Source of the DNA: Streptomyces sp. NBC_01275
GTDB taxonomy: Bacteria; Actinomycetota; Actinomycetes; Streptomycetales; Streptomycetaceae
Direction of reading: 5' to 3'
DNA length: 64,000 nt
Assembly: GCF_026340655.1 (NCBI RefSeq)
Contig: NZ_JAPEOZ010000001.1
Span: 4,588,001 to 4,652,000, forward strand
Shown here: positions 27,359 to 34,974 of the stretch, one piece after another
How positions within the stretch are numbered: the first letter of the stretch is position 1
How the letters are laid out: each line of letters opens with the position of its first letter
Position numbers and translations under genes: made by a program
Notes under the pieces: generated by a model
What the model saw: only the letters and a program-made list of their open reading frames with translations
Told to the model about the DNA's origin: nothing
Database searches by the model: none

Positions 27359-27889
27359 TCAGCCGCCGTTCTGCTCCTGGTCGTAGATGTTGAAGACGAC
27401 GCCGTTGGCTTGAGCCATGAGGCGTTCCGACGTGCGGTCACGACGCGGGGTCTCACCGTTCGGCGTGACGTACGGGGCGCCAGGTTCGGGAGAGCGATCG
27501 GCACGGAGCGGCCGGTTGGCTCGCTCCTCCCAGTAGGCCCGCTCGCGCTCCTTGTCGGACGTCTGGCTCATGGCGTCGTAGGTAGCGCGCCGACTCGCGG
27601 CCTCGGTCGCCTCGCGGGCCTCACGCTGGAGCTGAGTGCGTGCCGCCGTCTCCGCGTGCGGGACGCCCTGGTTTTCGAGCACACGAGCACGGGCACGGAC
27701 GGCGCGCTCGAAACGCTCGCGGCCTTCCGCATTCGACTCGTGGACGCTGCTGTAGTCGGTACGGCCTCGCGCCTGGTCGACAACCTTCTGGGTCGTGGCG
27801 TCGAGCTTCGGCTCCGGGGCCTCGAACCGCTTCGGCGACGTGCCCGCCATCAGCTGGTCCCAGAGTTGCTGACTGACCTTGTCGGCCAT
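27359..27889 (-). CDS. Charged helical hypothetical protein
   Basis: A 176-residue, very charged, probably mostly helical protein (FERAVRARARVLENQG, RTQLQREAREATEAASRRA, DKERERAYWEERANR) ending in VVFNIYDQEQNGG. The composition is like phage scaffold or assembly-chaperone proteins, but there is no capsid gene here, so I do not assign that role. GAGAGGAG upstream of its ATG lies inside the end of the preceding small gene. Confidence 0.6.
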   Translation of the reverse strand: MADKVSQQLWDQLMAGTSPKRFEAPEPKLDATTQKVVDQARGRTDYSSVHESNAEGRERFERAVRARARVLENQGVPHAETAARTQLQREAREATEAASRRATYDAMSQTSDKERERAYWEERANRPLRADRSPEPGAPYVTPNGETPRRDRTSERLMAQANGVVFNIYDQEQNGG

Positions 27890-27891
27890 GA

Positions 27892-28047
27892 CTACTCCTC
27901 TCGGATCTGGCGGACGAACTCCGCCGACAGAATGACCGTGCCGTCCTCGCGGAGGATGGCGTGGCCATCGGCAATGGCTTGGGCGAGAAACAGAGCCAGC
28001 TCCGATTCGTCACCCAGACTTGCAGGCTGGATTACTGCGTCAGGCAT
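27892..28047 (-). CDS. Short ORF between two phage-type genes
   Basis: A 51-residue ORF: MPDAVIQPASLGDESELALF, then LAQAIADGHAILREDGTVIL and EFVRQIREE. It overlaps the upstream 28040 gene by eight bases and ends two bases before the ATG of the 27359 gene, filling the gap exactly. That tight packing and the sensible composition argue that it is real. Function unknown. Confidence 0.6.
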   Translation of the reverse strand: MPDAVIQPASLGDESELALFLAQAIADGHAILREDGTVILSAEFVRQIREE

Positions 28048-28387
28048 CAGACTCTCCAGTCACGAGGCCGTACAGTTCCGCCTTCTTCATCGCGGTATCC
28101 GTGATGAGTTCGAGGACAGCGAGGTGATCCGTCACCTTGAGCTCCAGGTCCCAATCCAGAAGCTCGTAACTGCGTCGGATCACGTCATCGAGAGTGGCGC
28201 TCACATCCGTGAGTACACCGCTACCAGTCAGCTCAGCCCTGCTCGTCCGAGCACGGGAGATCCGGAGTTCCACCTGGGTGGGTGTCAGCCCCATCATTTC
28301 CGCGATATCGCCGACGCTGCGCCCCCGGATCCATGAGACATAGCAGTCGGACGCTTCCTTAGCCAAGCCGCTGATTTCTCTTGCCAC
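28040..28387 (-). CDS. Helix-turn-helix protein, first gene of tail-like operon
   Basis: A 115-residue protein from a GTG preceded by AAAGGAGG. SVGDIAEMMGLTPTQVELRIS is a sigma-like helix-turn-helix; SRAELTGSGVLTDVSATLDDV and LELITDTAMKKAELYGL are helical. It might be a regulator or resemble a terminase small subunit. No large terminase is found anywhere in the element, so a DNA-binding regulator is the safer reading. Confidence 0.55.
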   Translation of the reverse strand: MAREISGLAKEASDCYVSWIRGRSVGDIAEMMGLTPTQVELRISRARTSRAELTGSGVLTDVSATLDDVIRRSYELLDWDLELKVTDHLAVLELITDTAMKKAELYGLVTGESDA

Positions 28388-28463
28388 TCTCGCCTCCTTT
28401 CAACTTCCAAATCAAGAATATCGCGAATTCAAGAAAGCGGCAATCTCCTCGTTATTGACAATT

Positions 28464-28490
28464 CGAATAAGCTCAGAATGAGCTTATTCG
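28464..28490. promoter_or_regulatory. Perfect palindrome in the divergent tail-gene promoter region
   Basis: CGAATAAGCTC and GAGCTTATTCG pair perfectly around AGAAT. It lies between the divergent starts at 28387 and 28512, just after a consensus TTGACA (28455-28460), within an AT-rich patch unlike its neighbours. It could be an operator for both transcripts or a hairpin at the 5' end of the tape-measure message. Confidence 0.55.
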
Positions 28491-28511
28491 GAGAATGGGG
28501 AGGTGAATAAC

Positions 28512-31466
28512 GTGGCTGTCACTATTGCCACCGGCGTCGTTACGGTGCAGCCGGATATCGATGAGGGCGGAATTGTCCGCGCTGCGAATCAGGCGGGGCA
28601 GCGAAGTGGCGACGCATTCTCACGGGGAATGGATTCGCGACTCGGCAAGTTCTCAGGCGCCGGTCTCTCGAAGGTCATGACCGCGCTGCGTGGATCCACG
28701 CTGGCACTGTCGGGCGCTGCGCTCGGAGCTGGCGCGGCTATCGCTGGTGTGGGAGTCGGGATCATCGGCCTGGGCGCGCTGGCGCTCAAGGAGAACGCCA
28801 AGGTCAAGTCCGCTTTCTCGGACATGACCAAGTCGATCCAAGGGACGATGGCGAAGGCTGCCACACCCCTGGTTCAGCCCTTTGTCGATGCGGCCGGGAC
28901 GATCACCAAGACGTTCCAGGGCATCGCCCCTCAGCTGACCCAGGTGTTCGCCAACGTGGCACCCTCGGTCGCTCCGCTCGTGGACGGCCTGAGCGGCCTG
29001 ATCACCAACCTGATGCCTGGACTCCAGGCGATCACTGGCGCCCTTAAGCCTGTCATGGACACGCTAGGACCCGGGCTCGCCGACCTGGGCTCAGCGCTGT
29101 CGGGTCTGTTCGAGGGCATCGCAGGCGGGACCGGTGGCGCAGCGCAGGCGCTCGGCTCCCTGTTCAGTGCGCTCAAGGTGATCGTGCCCGCGTTGGGCCA
29201 GGCCATCGGCCTGCTGGCGGAGGCCGGCGGACCTGTGATCGCTGCGCTTCTGGGTGCCCTGACGCCGCTCATCAAGTCGCTACTGGGCGCGCTGGCTCCC
29301 GCCATCGCTGCTCTCGGGCCGCCGCTCACCATCCTCATCAAGGCACTGGGCGCTGCGCTCACGCCCATCATCGACGCGCTTGGCCCGGTGCTCGATGCCG
29401 TCTCGGGTGCGCTCGGCGAGCTGGTCAAGTCCGTGGCTCCGCTGCTCCCCATCTTCGGGGAACTCATCGCGTCGCTCCTGCCGCCGCTCATCCCGGTATT
29501 CGAGGCGCTGGGCAAGCACTTCCAGATGATGGCTCCGGTCGTCAAGCAACTGGTGCAGGCGCTCATGACCGCGCTGGCTCCGATCCTGGCTCAGCTCCCG
29601 GCCATCATCCAGCCGCTGATGGACATCTTCAATTCCCTGGTTAAGGGAATTCTGCCCATCCTCACTCAGCTCATTGTGGCGCTGGCTCCGTCGCTGGCGA
29701 GTATCGGCGTGAGCTTCGGCAAGGTCCTCGTGGCTCTGTCGCCTCTGCTGGGCGCGCTCGGGGAACTCGTCGGTGACCTCCTGCTGGCGCTCATGCCCAT
29801 TCTGACTCCGCTTATCCAGCTCATCGGAAAGCTGGCGGCGGTCCTCGCGAACGTCTTTGCCAAGTACGTCCAGAACATCGTGGTTCCGGCTGTCGGCATT
29901 CTGACCAAGCTGCTCCACGGCGACTTCTCGGGTGCCTGGCGAGACGCCAAGGATCTCGTCCAGAAGGTCGCTACCGCCATCGCCGACAAGATTCGCTGGC
30001 TCCGCGATCAGGCCAGTGCGCTTGTCGGCAAGATGCGTGATTGGGTCGTGGACCGCTTCACGGGTATGCGGAACAGCGCTCTCGACCGAGTGACGACGCT
30101 CAAGAACAGCGCAGTGAAGGTGTTCACCGGCATCCGAGACAGCATTACGGGCGCCGCTAGGACTCTCCGAGACAACGTCGTTGGTGCATTCAACACGCTC
30201 AAGACGAAGTCCGTAAGCGCGTTCTCGTCGGCCAAGGACGCCATCAAGACCGCCTGGAACAAGCTCAAGGAGATCGCCGCCAGCCCGGTTCGGTTCGTGA
30301 TCGAGACGGTCTACAACAACGGCATCAGGAAGGTGTGGAACGCAGTAGTCGGGGCCTTCGGCGGTCACAAGCTGGGTGCCATCAAGTCCGGATTTGCTCG
30401 TGGTGGCGTGCTGCCGGGACAGTCGTCCTTCCGCAACGGCGATGACCAGCTCGTGCCGATGAGGCGCGGTGAGGGTGTGTACGTCTCGGAGGCCATGCGG
30501 AATCCCTACGAGCGCGCACGTCTCCACGCGGTGAACCGAGCGGCCATGCAGGGCAAGAGCCTGGCTCCGTTCCAGGGCGGCCAGGGCTTCGCACTGGGCG
30601 GCATCTTCGACGGGATCGGGGACGCGCTCGGCGGGGCCTGGGACAAGACCAAGAAGGGGTTCTCCTGGCTCAAGGACACATTCGGTGGAGCCATCCAGGC
30701 GGGCGTGAAGCACGTGGTCAATCCGCTGATCAACCAGATCCCGGGTAAGTCCGGGTTCACGGGCATCCTCAAGAGCTCCGCTCACAGCATGGTCGACAGC
30801 CTGATCGGGGCGGGCAAGAAGGGTGACAAGCTCGCCACACCCAAGGTGAAGTACAACCCGTCGGCTGGTGTGGAGCAGTGGCGTCCCGTCGTTCTCCAGG
30901 CACTTCGCGAGGTGAACCAGTCAGCCGGCCTCGCCAACTCGACTCTCCGACGGATGCAGCAGGAGTCGGGCGGCAACCCGAACATCGTGAACAAGTGGGA
31001 CTCCAACTGGCAGGCGGGACACCCGTCCGTGGGTCTCATGCAGGTGATCGGCCCGACGTTCCGCGCGTACGCGGGCAAGTACAAGAACAAGGGACCGTTC
31101 CTGTACGGCACGTCGGTCGACCCGATGGCCAACGTGTTCAGCTCCATGCGCTACGCGCTGGGCGCCTACGGCAGCCTCTCGCGGGCCTACGACCGGCCGG
31201 GCGGCTACGACTCGGGCGGCTGGCTCCCGCCGGGCCCTCAGGCGACGTACAACGGCACCAAGAAGCCTGAGGCGGTTCTCACGGACGCTCAGTGGGGCCT
31301 CATCGAGAAGCTGGTCGCCAGCTCTGCCACACCCAACAAGGGAGGTGTGCACATCGAGAGCCTGACTCTCCAGGTGGATGCCTCGCAGGTTCAGGAGATG
31401 GCCGACGTGATCAAGCTGGTCCAGAACATCAAGATCTCGGCCCGCCAGCACGGCGCCCGTATCTGA
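28512..31466 (+). CDS. Phage tail tape-measure protein with transglycosylase (SLT) domain
   Basis: A 984-residue protein, the largest in the element. Residues about 60-110 are Gly/Ala-rich, then roughly 120-480 are hydrophobic helical repeats of about 11 residues full of LAPxL/LGxL, typical of tape-measure cores. A GGVLPGQSSFRNGDDQLVPM region precedes a C-terminal soluble lytic transglycosylase-like domain with the catalytic-Glu motif LRRMQQESGGNPN and GLMQVIGPTFRAYAG. Residue count would correspond to a tail of roughly 150 nm. I prefer the GTG at 28512, eight bases after GGGGAGG, over the GTG at 28503. It is transcribed away from the other tail-like genes, which is unusual. Confidence 0.93.
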   Translation: MAVTIATGVVTVQPDIDEGGIVRAANQAGQRSGDAFSRGMDSRLGKFSGAGLSKVMTALRGSTLALSGAALGAGAAIAGVGVGIIGLGALALKENAKVKSAFSDMTKSIQGTMAKAATPLVQPFVDAAGTITKTFQGIAPQLTQVFANVAPSVAPLVDGLSGLITNLMPGLQAITGALKPVMDTLGPGLADLGSALSGLFEGIAGGTGGAAQALGSLFSALKVIVPALGQAIGLLAEAGGPVIAALLGALTPLIKSLLGALAPAIAALGPPLTILIKALGAALTPIIDALGPVLDAVSGALGELVKSVAPLLPIFGELIASLLPPLIPVFEALGKHFQMMAPVVKQLVQALMTALAPILAQLPAIIQPLMDIFNSLVKGILPILTQLIVALAPSLASIGVSFGKVLVALSPLLGALGELVGDLLLALMPILTPLIQLIGKLAAVLANVFAKYVQNIVVPAVGILTKLLHGDFSGAWRDAKDLVQKVATAIADKIRWLRDQASALVGKMRDWVVDRFTGMRNSALDRVTTLKNSAVKVFTGIRDSITGAARTLRDNVVGAFNTLKTKSVSAFSSAKDAIKTAWNKLKEIAASPVRFVIETVYNNGIRKVWNAVVGAFGGHKLGAIKSGFARGGVLPGQSSFRNGDDQLVPMRRGEGVYVSEAMRNPYERARLHAVNRAAMQGKSLAPFQGGQGFALGGIFDGIGDALGGAWDKTKKGFSWLKDTFGGAIQAGVKHVVNPLINQIPGKSGFTGILKSSAHSMVDSLIGAGKKGDKLATPKVKYNPSAGVEQWRPVVLQALREVNQSAGLANSTLRRMQQESGGNPNIVNKWDSNWQAGHPSVGLMQVIGPTFRAYAGKYKNKGPFLYGTSVDPMANVFSSMRYALGAYGSLSRAYDRPGGYDSGGWLPPGPQATYNGTKKPEAVLTDAQWGLIEKLVASSATPNKGGVHIESLTLQVDASQVQEMADVIKLVQNIKISARQHGARI

Positions 31467-31578
31467 CGCTTTGGAGCGTGGGAATTCAGCGCGATACGCT
31501 GAAAGGGCATCCACCACACCTGCGTAGATCTCGACTCTCTGTTGGCCGCGTTAAGGCTGGGTTGGTTCATCGCAAGTA

Positions 31579-31624
31579 GGAAAACCCCCGGAGGCCGCCG
31601 AGAGATCGGACCGGGGGTTTTTCC
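31579..31624. terminator. Terminator after the tape-measure gene
   Basis: GGAAAACCCCCGG and CCGGGGGTTTTTCC are the arms, with TTTTTCC at the 3' end. It lies about 110 bases beyond the tape-measure stop. Confidence 0.85.
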
Positions 31625-31690
31625 TTTGGCGCGTGGATCTCGCTTCGATACGCTTGACGGGTCGGTCATGAATGGTGTGGACCCGCCATT

Positions 31691-31721
31691 GAGCCCCGAG
31701 GTTGGGATAGCCTCGGGGCTC
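31691..31721. terminator. Second terminator, serving the minus-strand genes
   Basis: GAGCCCCGAGG and CCTCGGGGCTC pair around TTGGGATAG. It lies between the convergent tape-measure gene and the minus-strand group that starts at 33557. Confidence 0.8.
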
Positions 31722-31770
31722 TTTGGCGGTCACGTGGCGAGGTGCTGATCGAGTCGCATCTCCATACGGG

Positions 31771-31929
31771 TCAGCACGTCGGCGAGACCGAGGGGGCGCG
31801 GGAGAAGTCGACCGTCTGCACCCTCCCATTGCCGGGCGGGAATCCGCCCCAGCGCATCGGCTTCGGGTCGGTGAGACCCAGGCTCTTGCGATCCTCGATG
31901 TACTTCCGGACGATCTGAATTGCCGTCAT
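31771..31929 (-). CDS. Small hypothetical protein downstream of the replication ATPase
   Basis: A 52-residue ORF (MTAIQIVRKYIEDRKSLGLT, then DPKPMRWGGFPPGNGRVQTV) with GGGAGCGG upstream. A different frame continues past its stop as LGLADVLTRMEMRLDQHLAT, so the gene could once have been longer and now be shortened by a frameshift. Function unknown. Confidence 0.45.
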   Translation of the reverse strand: MTAIQIVRKYIEDRKSLGLTDPKPMRWGGFPPGNGRVQTVDFSRAPSVSPTC

Positions 31930-31989
31930 GGTCCGCTCCCTGCGAGTGAGTTGACGTAGTGAACACGTTATTGCCTCCTTTGCGGTTCA

Positions 31990-33390
31990 TCAATCTGTGG
32001 ATTCCTCGTACCAGTCACCGTCCGAATTCTGAGCCGCCACACCCTCCTTCTTCAGGTCCGCGACCGCTCGGCGGCGGCTCTCACCGGACTTGACTCCGGC
32101 CTCTTCCATCGCGGCGTTCCAGTCGGCGCGAGAAAGGGGCTGCTGGGCCCTGAGAATCGCCAGGGCGACAGTCTTAGCGCTCTGCTTCTCTGCGCGCTGC
32201 GTGCGCGTCTCAGAGCGTCCTAGCGGCGCGTCGGAGGTGATCTGGACGTCTGTCACGTCGTCTGCGTGCGAGCTATCAACGACGATGTGAGCAACGCCCA
32301 AATCGTCGTTCGGGATCACGCTTCCGCCGTTGTCCTTGGCCAGGAAGAGTTTGGCGTAGCCCATCGAGCCTCGGGACGAACGCTTGAGCAACGCCATGCG
32401 GTACTTGGCGGCCTGGGTGAACTGCTGCTTACGGGCGTGCCCGCTCTCGTCCCGCTCGTTGGACTTGTTGGTGTGGTCGATGATGACCGAGGTCAGGGCG
32501 GCGTACCGGGCGCGCAGGGGCGTGATGAACTTCGCCACCACCACATCCGGGCCAGCGGAGTCAGACGTGGCGTTCCGGCCGAGGAAGTCGATCGCCGGGT
32601 TCAGGGCGTCGATGATGACCAGCCCGACGCGGAACTTCATCGCCGGGGTCGCGGTCGGCCGGTCGTAGAAGTGGAAGTACATGTCCACCTTGGCGGCCGG
32701 GACACCCATGCTGATCAGGCGAGAGCGCGGCGGGTTGGGCGACCGAGCCTCGAAGTTGAACCAGGCGACATGCTGCCGCTTGAGGATTGTCTCCTTGGCC
32801 ACGTAGCAGGCAAGCCACGTCTTGTAGGCGTCGCCGGGGCCATAGATCGAGTTGTCCATGCCCTTGTAGAACAGAGCCTTACCGGACTCGTCCGAGAGCA
32901 GTCCCACACTCAGCTCAGAGGGGCTGTCGTCAATGTCCTCGACGCCCATCTGTTCCTGGGCGAACCGCTTGGCCTCCTTCTCGATCAGCCACTTCGGCGG
33001 CGGGGCCAGGCGAGTCAGGTACTCACCGGCCTTTCCGACGTCGGCGGGATTGATCGGGTCGGACAACTCGATGACGCGGAGGTAGCCAGCGTCATAGAGG
33101 GTCAGGGCCGTCTCCAGCTCGTCCTCAGACGGCGTGTCCGCGTCGTAGTCGGACTTCCACGAATCCCATTCCTCGTCGTACTCCGCCTTGGCCTCGCGGT
33201 ACCACTTACGGTCGGCAGTCACCCGCTCCGCTACCCGCTCGTCCTCGGGCATGGCGAAGTCCTCCAGGACTTCTTCCACGGTGGTGTAGCACGTGCCGTT
33301 GAGCATGAGCGGGAGGCGGTAGCGGAGTTCGCTCAGCCACTCGCGCTGGTTCGGAGAGAGGTCATCGGCAGGGAGGATGGTGTGGGACAT
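31990..33390 (-). CDS. RecA/DnaB-fold replication ATPase (RepA/AAA_25-like)
   Basis: A 466-residue protein. The P-loop reads YGPGDAYKTWLA, a variant of Walker A with Y in place of the usual G before KT, as in many actinophage AAA_25 proteins. Walker B is VGLVIIDALNPAID, and SVIIDHTNKSN is the RepA-like His box. The N-terminal about 150 residues are acidic and helical; the C-terminus (LSRADWNAAMEEAGVKSGESRRRAVADLKKEG) is a winged-helix-like end. It is probably the replicative helicase or initiator of element 1, with the iteron cluster at 34290-34459 as candidate origin. Confidence 0.75.
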   Translation of the reverse strand: MSHTILPADDLSPNQREWLSELRYRLPLMLNGTCYTTVEEVLEDFAMPEDERVAERVTADRKWYREAKAEYDEEWDSWKSDYDADTPSEDELETALTLYDAGYLRVIELSDPINPADVGKAGEYLTRLAPPPKWLIEKEAKRFAQEQMGVEDIDDSPSELSVGLLSDESGKALFYKGMDNSIYGPGDAYKTWLACYVAKETILKRQHVAWFNFEARSPNPPRSRLISMGVPAAKVDMYFHFYDRPTATPAMKFRVGLVIIDALNPAIDFLGRNATSDSAGPDVVVAKFITPLRARYAALTSVIIDHTNKSNERDESGHARKQQFTQAAKYRMALLKRSSRGSMGYAKLFLAKDNGGSVIPNDDLGVAHIVVDSSHADDVTDVQITSDAPLGRSETRTQRAEKQSAKTVALAILRAQQPLSRADWNAAMEEAGVKSGESRRRAVADLKKEGVAAQNSDGDWYEESTD

Positions 33391-33392
33391 GT

Positions 33393-33557
33393 TCAGCTCT
33401 CCTTGGCCTTGGCTCGGACGTCGTTCTCACAGGCTCGCCACTGGGAGACGTTCTGCTTGTGGTCGCATTCGGCGTGCCGCCTCTGGGCGCGGCACTTCCA
33501 ACGGTTGAACTGCGTATTCGGATGCTCGCAAGCCTTGTGGCTGAGGTTCTCGGACAT
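33393..33557 (-). CDS. Small protein with two tandem C-x-H...C motifs
   Basis: A 54-residue protein just upstream of the replication ATPase. It has CEHPNTQFNRWKCRAQ followed ten residues later by CDHKQNVSQWRACEND, a degenerate second copy with the same C-x-H-x9-C spacing. Two such units in one small protein look like a zinc-binding module. The second ATG of an ATG-GAG-ATG cluster was chosen for its spacing from GAGAGG. Confidence 0.6.
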   Translation of the reverse strand: MSENLSHKACEHPNTQFNRWKCRAQRRHAECDHKQNVSQWRACENDVRAKAKES

Positions 33558-33830
33558 CTCCATTTCCTCTCTGTCGGAATTTCCTTGCACTCAATGTATT
33601 ACAAGGAAATTCCACGCTGAAAGGCGAGCGAGGGTGCGTTGTCGATGGCGGGTTCGAGACTTTGCGAAGTCTTTACCATTGCCTCTGACCTGCGCATCCC
33701 TTGATCATCATCACCCCCGTGACACATCACGCGAACACGGACAGTGACGGGCCGTGCTTGCTCGGAGAGATAGTGCCATGGCACATTCACCACACCAGCC
33801 GAGAAGCGCTCGGCAGGGGGAGGGAAGATC

Positions 33831-34190
33831 ATGAACAAGACCGCGAACAGGAATATGGCAAAGCTGCCCAAGTACATTCTCAGGAAGTACATCCCTGGGG
33901 AAACATGGCCGGGTGAGGGTGCGCCGGGACTCTCTCAGTTTGTCGGCGATGAGGTATTCGCGGGAGACATGAAGCAGTGGTTCAATCGCCAGCCGTGGTC
34001 CAAGATGCCGCCCTCAGCGCTTGACGCCAAGACAAATGGGGAACTGGCTCAGCAGGTATTGGCCGTCATGATGAAGCACCCTGGACAGCTCGTGGGTGAG
34101 TTCGTGATCACTCAGGATGACACCGTGCTTATGCGGCGCATGGAAGGGCCGTGCACGGCAACAGCGGTGATAGGTCCCCTGGCTGTCTGA
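33831..34190 (+). CDS. Hypothetical element protein
   Basis: A 119-residue protein with a strong GGGAGGGAAG ribosome site. The N-terminus is basic (KTANRNMAKLPKYILRKY); the middle reads ELAQQVLAVMMKHPGQLVGE. No domain is recognised. It is divergent from the 33393 gene across 33558-33830, an AT-richer promoter region with no other supported gene. Confidence 0.6.
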   Translation: MNKTANRNMAKLPKYILRKYIPGETWPGEGAPGLSQFVGDEVFAGDMKQWFNRQPWSKMPPSALDAKTNGELAQQVLAVMMKHPGQLVGEFVITQDDTVLMRRMEGPCTATAVIGPLAV

Positions 34191-34289
34191 CTGGGTCTCT
34201 AGTCCTACTCGCGCGCGCGTACGCATGTCATTACCGATCATCTTTGCGCTCTGCGCGCTGCTCTCTAACGAGAGCACGCAGCGCAAGAC

Positions 34290-34459
34290 CGTGAAAAAGA
34301 GCGTTTCACGCCTCTGAGCTGCGTGAATGTCGTTTCACGCTCGTGTTCACGCTTCACGTTTCACGCCTCGATTTCACGGTGCGTGGGCGTGAAACGTGAA
34401 CGTGAAAGAGGCACTTTTCACGGTGCTCACGTGGGGAGCGCTTCACGCTCGCTTTCACG
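34290..34459. repeat. Iteron-like cluster of CGTGAAA/TTTCACG repeats
   Basis: Nine exact CGTGAAA or TTTCACG heptamers start at 34290, 34304, 34333, 34359, 34372, 34388, 34401, 34416 and 34453, and five more CGTGAA/TTCACG hexamers at 34322, 34346, 34353, 34395 and 34442. That is 14 copies in 170 bases in both orientations, in non-coding DNA, with an imperfect hairpin just before (34245-34286). It looks like the origin or master control region of element 1. The remainder of 34191-34835 has no supported gene. Confidence 0.8.
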
Positions 34460-34495
34460 GTCTGATGATCTTGAGCTGGGGTTCTGAGCCATTGG

Positions 34496-34517
34496 GGCCT
34501 AGGGCGCAACGCTTGGA
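34496..34517. pseudogene. Fossil fragment of tRNA-Ser inside element 1
   Basis: GGCCTAGGGCGCA followed by ACGCTTGGA matches the D-arm to anticodon part of tRNA-Ser (21308 onward) with one inserted A. It includes 13 bases that lie upstream of the att core, so it is not simply another core copy. It probably marks an earlier integration or recombination event. Confidence 0.55.
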
Positions 34518-34835
34518 GGAGCGGGCCGGAGGACCGAGCCGTACTCGGGACAGGTCTGAGGATGCTGTGTCATGCGGACGGCCTCGATGACGGTCGGTGG
34601 GTGTGGTGCAACCCCCCGTTGCGTGAGTCGCCTGGCCTATGGCTTGGGGCCTTGGTTCGGTGGCCGAACTATCTGCGTCCGACGTGGCCAGCAATGCGCT
34701 CGACGGCGTGACCCTTTTCAAGACGGCACAGGCTGATCCAAGCCCGCGCTAGACAAGTCGCTCTGATCGCCAGCCCTGCCTTGACCCACCGCGTTTCCGC
34801 AGGTCAAGCTAGGTCCGTCGCAGCATTTGGACGAT

Positions 34836-34914
34836 ACGCTTGGAAAGCGTGTTGGGGGCAACCCCTCACGAGTTCGAATCTCGTATCCTCCGCCAGTGCC
34901 TCACCGGGCACGAT
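34836..34914. repeat. att copy B (junction of elements 1 and 2)
   Basis: Identical over 79 bases to copy A. From 34840 it continues as a 120-base match to copy C (50852-50971) with two mismatches, including a hairpin. So B is the right end of element 1 and the left end of element 2. The tRNA 5' half is absent here. Confidence 0.93.
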
Positions 34915-34916
34915 GT

Positions 34917-34950
34917 CGAAGGGCCCCACCGCTTGCGGTGGGGCCCTTCG
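34917..34950. terminator. Hairpin after att copy B
   Basis: CGAAGGGCCCCACCGC and GCGGTGGGGCCCTTCG are perfect arms around TT. The same hairpin, with two changed loop bases, follows copy C at 50929-50962. It ends int transcription from the right and tRNA transcription from the left. Confidence 0.85.
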
Positions 34951-34974
34951 TCGTTGTCCGTCTCAGTTTCCGTC

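Larger units (their letters stand above)
21317..34914. mobile_element. Integrated element 1: phage-like/satellite-like element
   Basis: Bounded by att copies A and B, 13.5 kb from copy to copy. Content in order: integrase; divergent GntR regulator and DUF6415 operon; minus-strand operon of tail, fibre and holin-like proteins; tape-measure protein with its own divergent promoter region; RecA/DnaB-type replication ATPase; iteron cluster. No capsid, portal, protease or large terminase gene is visible, so it cannot make particles alone. It is either a phage satellite or a decayed phage. Its integrase has a likely inactivating substitution. Confidence 0.8.

Noticed and set aside
27359..27889. Capsid scaffold protein
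   Set aside because: The composition fits, but there is no capsid, portal or protease gene nearby to support it.
28040..28387. Terminase small subunit for the helix-turn-helix protein
   Set aside because: Only a helix-turn-helix is visible and no large terminase exists in the element, so I left it as a DNA-binding protein.
31640..31660. GATACGCTTG near 31650 as a further att copy
   Set aside because: Only about ten bases match the att core, too few to separate from chance.
33599..33892. Minus-strand frame with an N-terminal hydrophobic stretch
   Set aside because: It overlaps the promoter region and the start of the better supported plus-strand gene at 33831, which has a strong ribosome site; the hydrophobic stretch is a by-product of the other strand.
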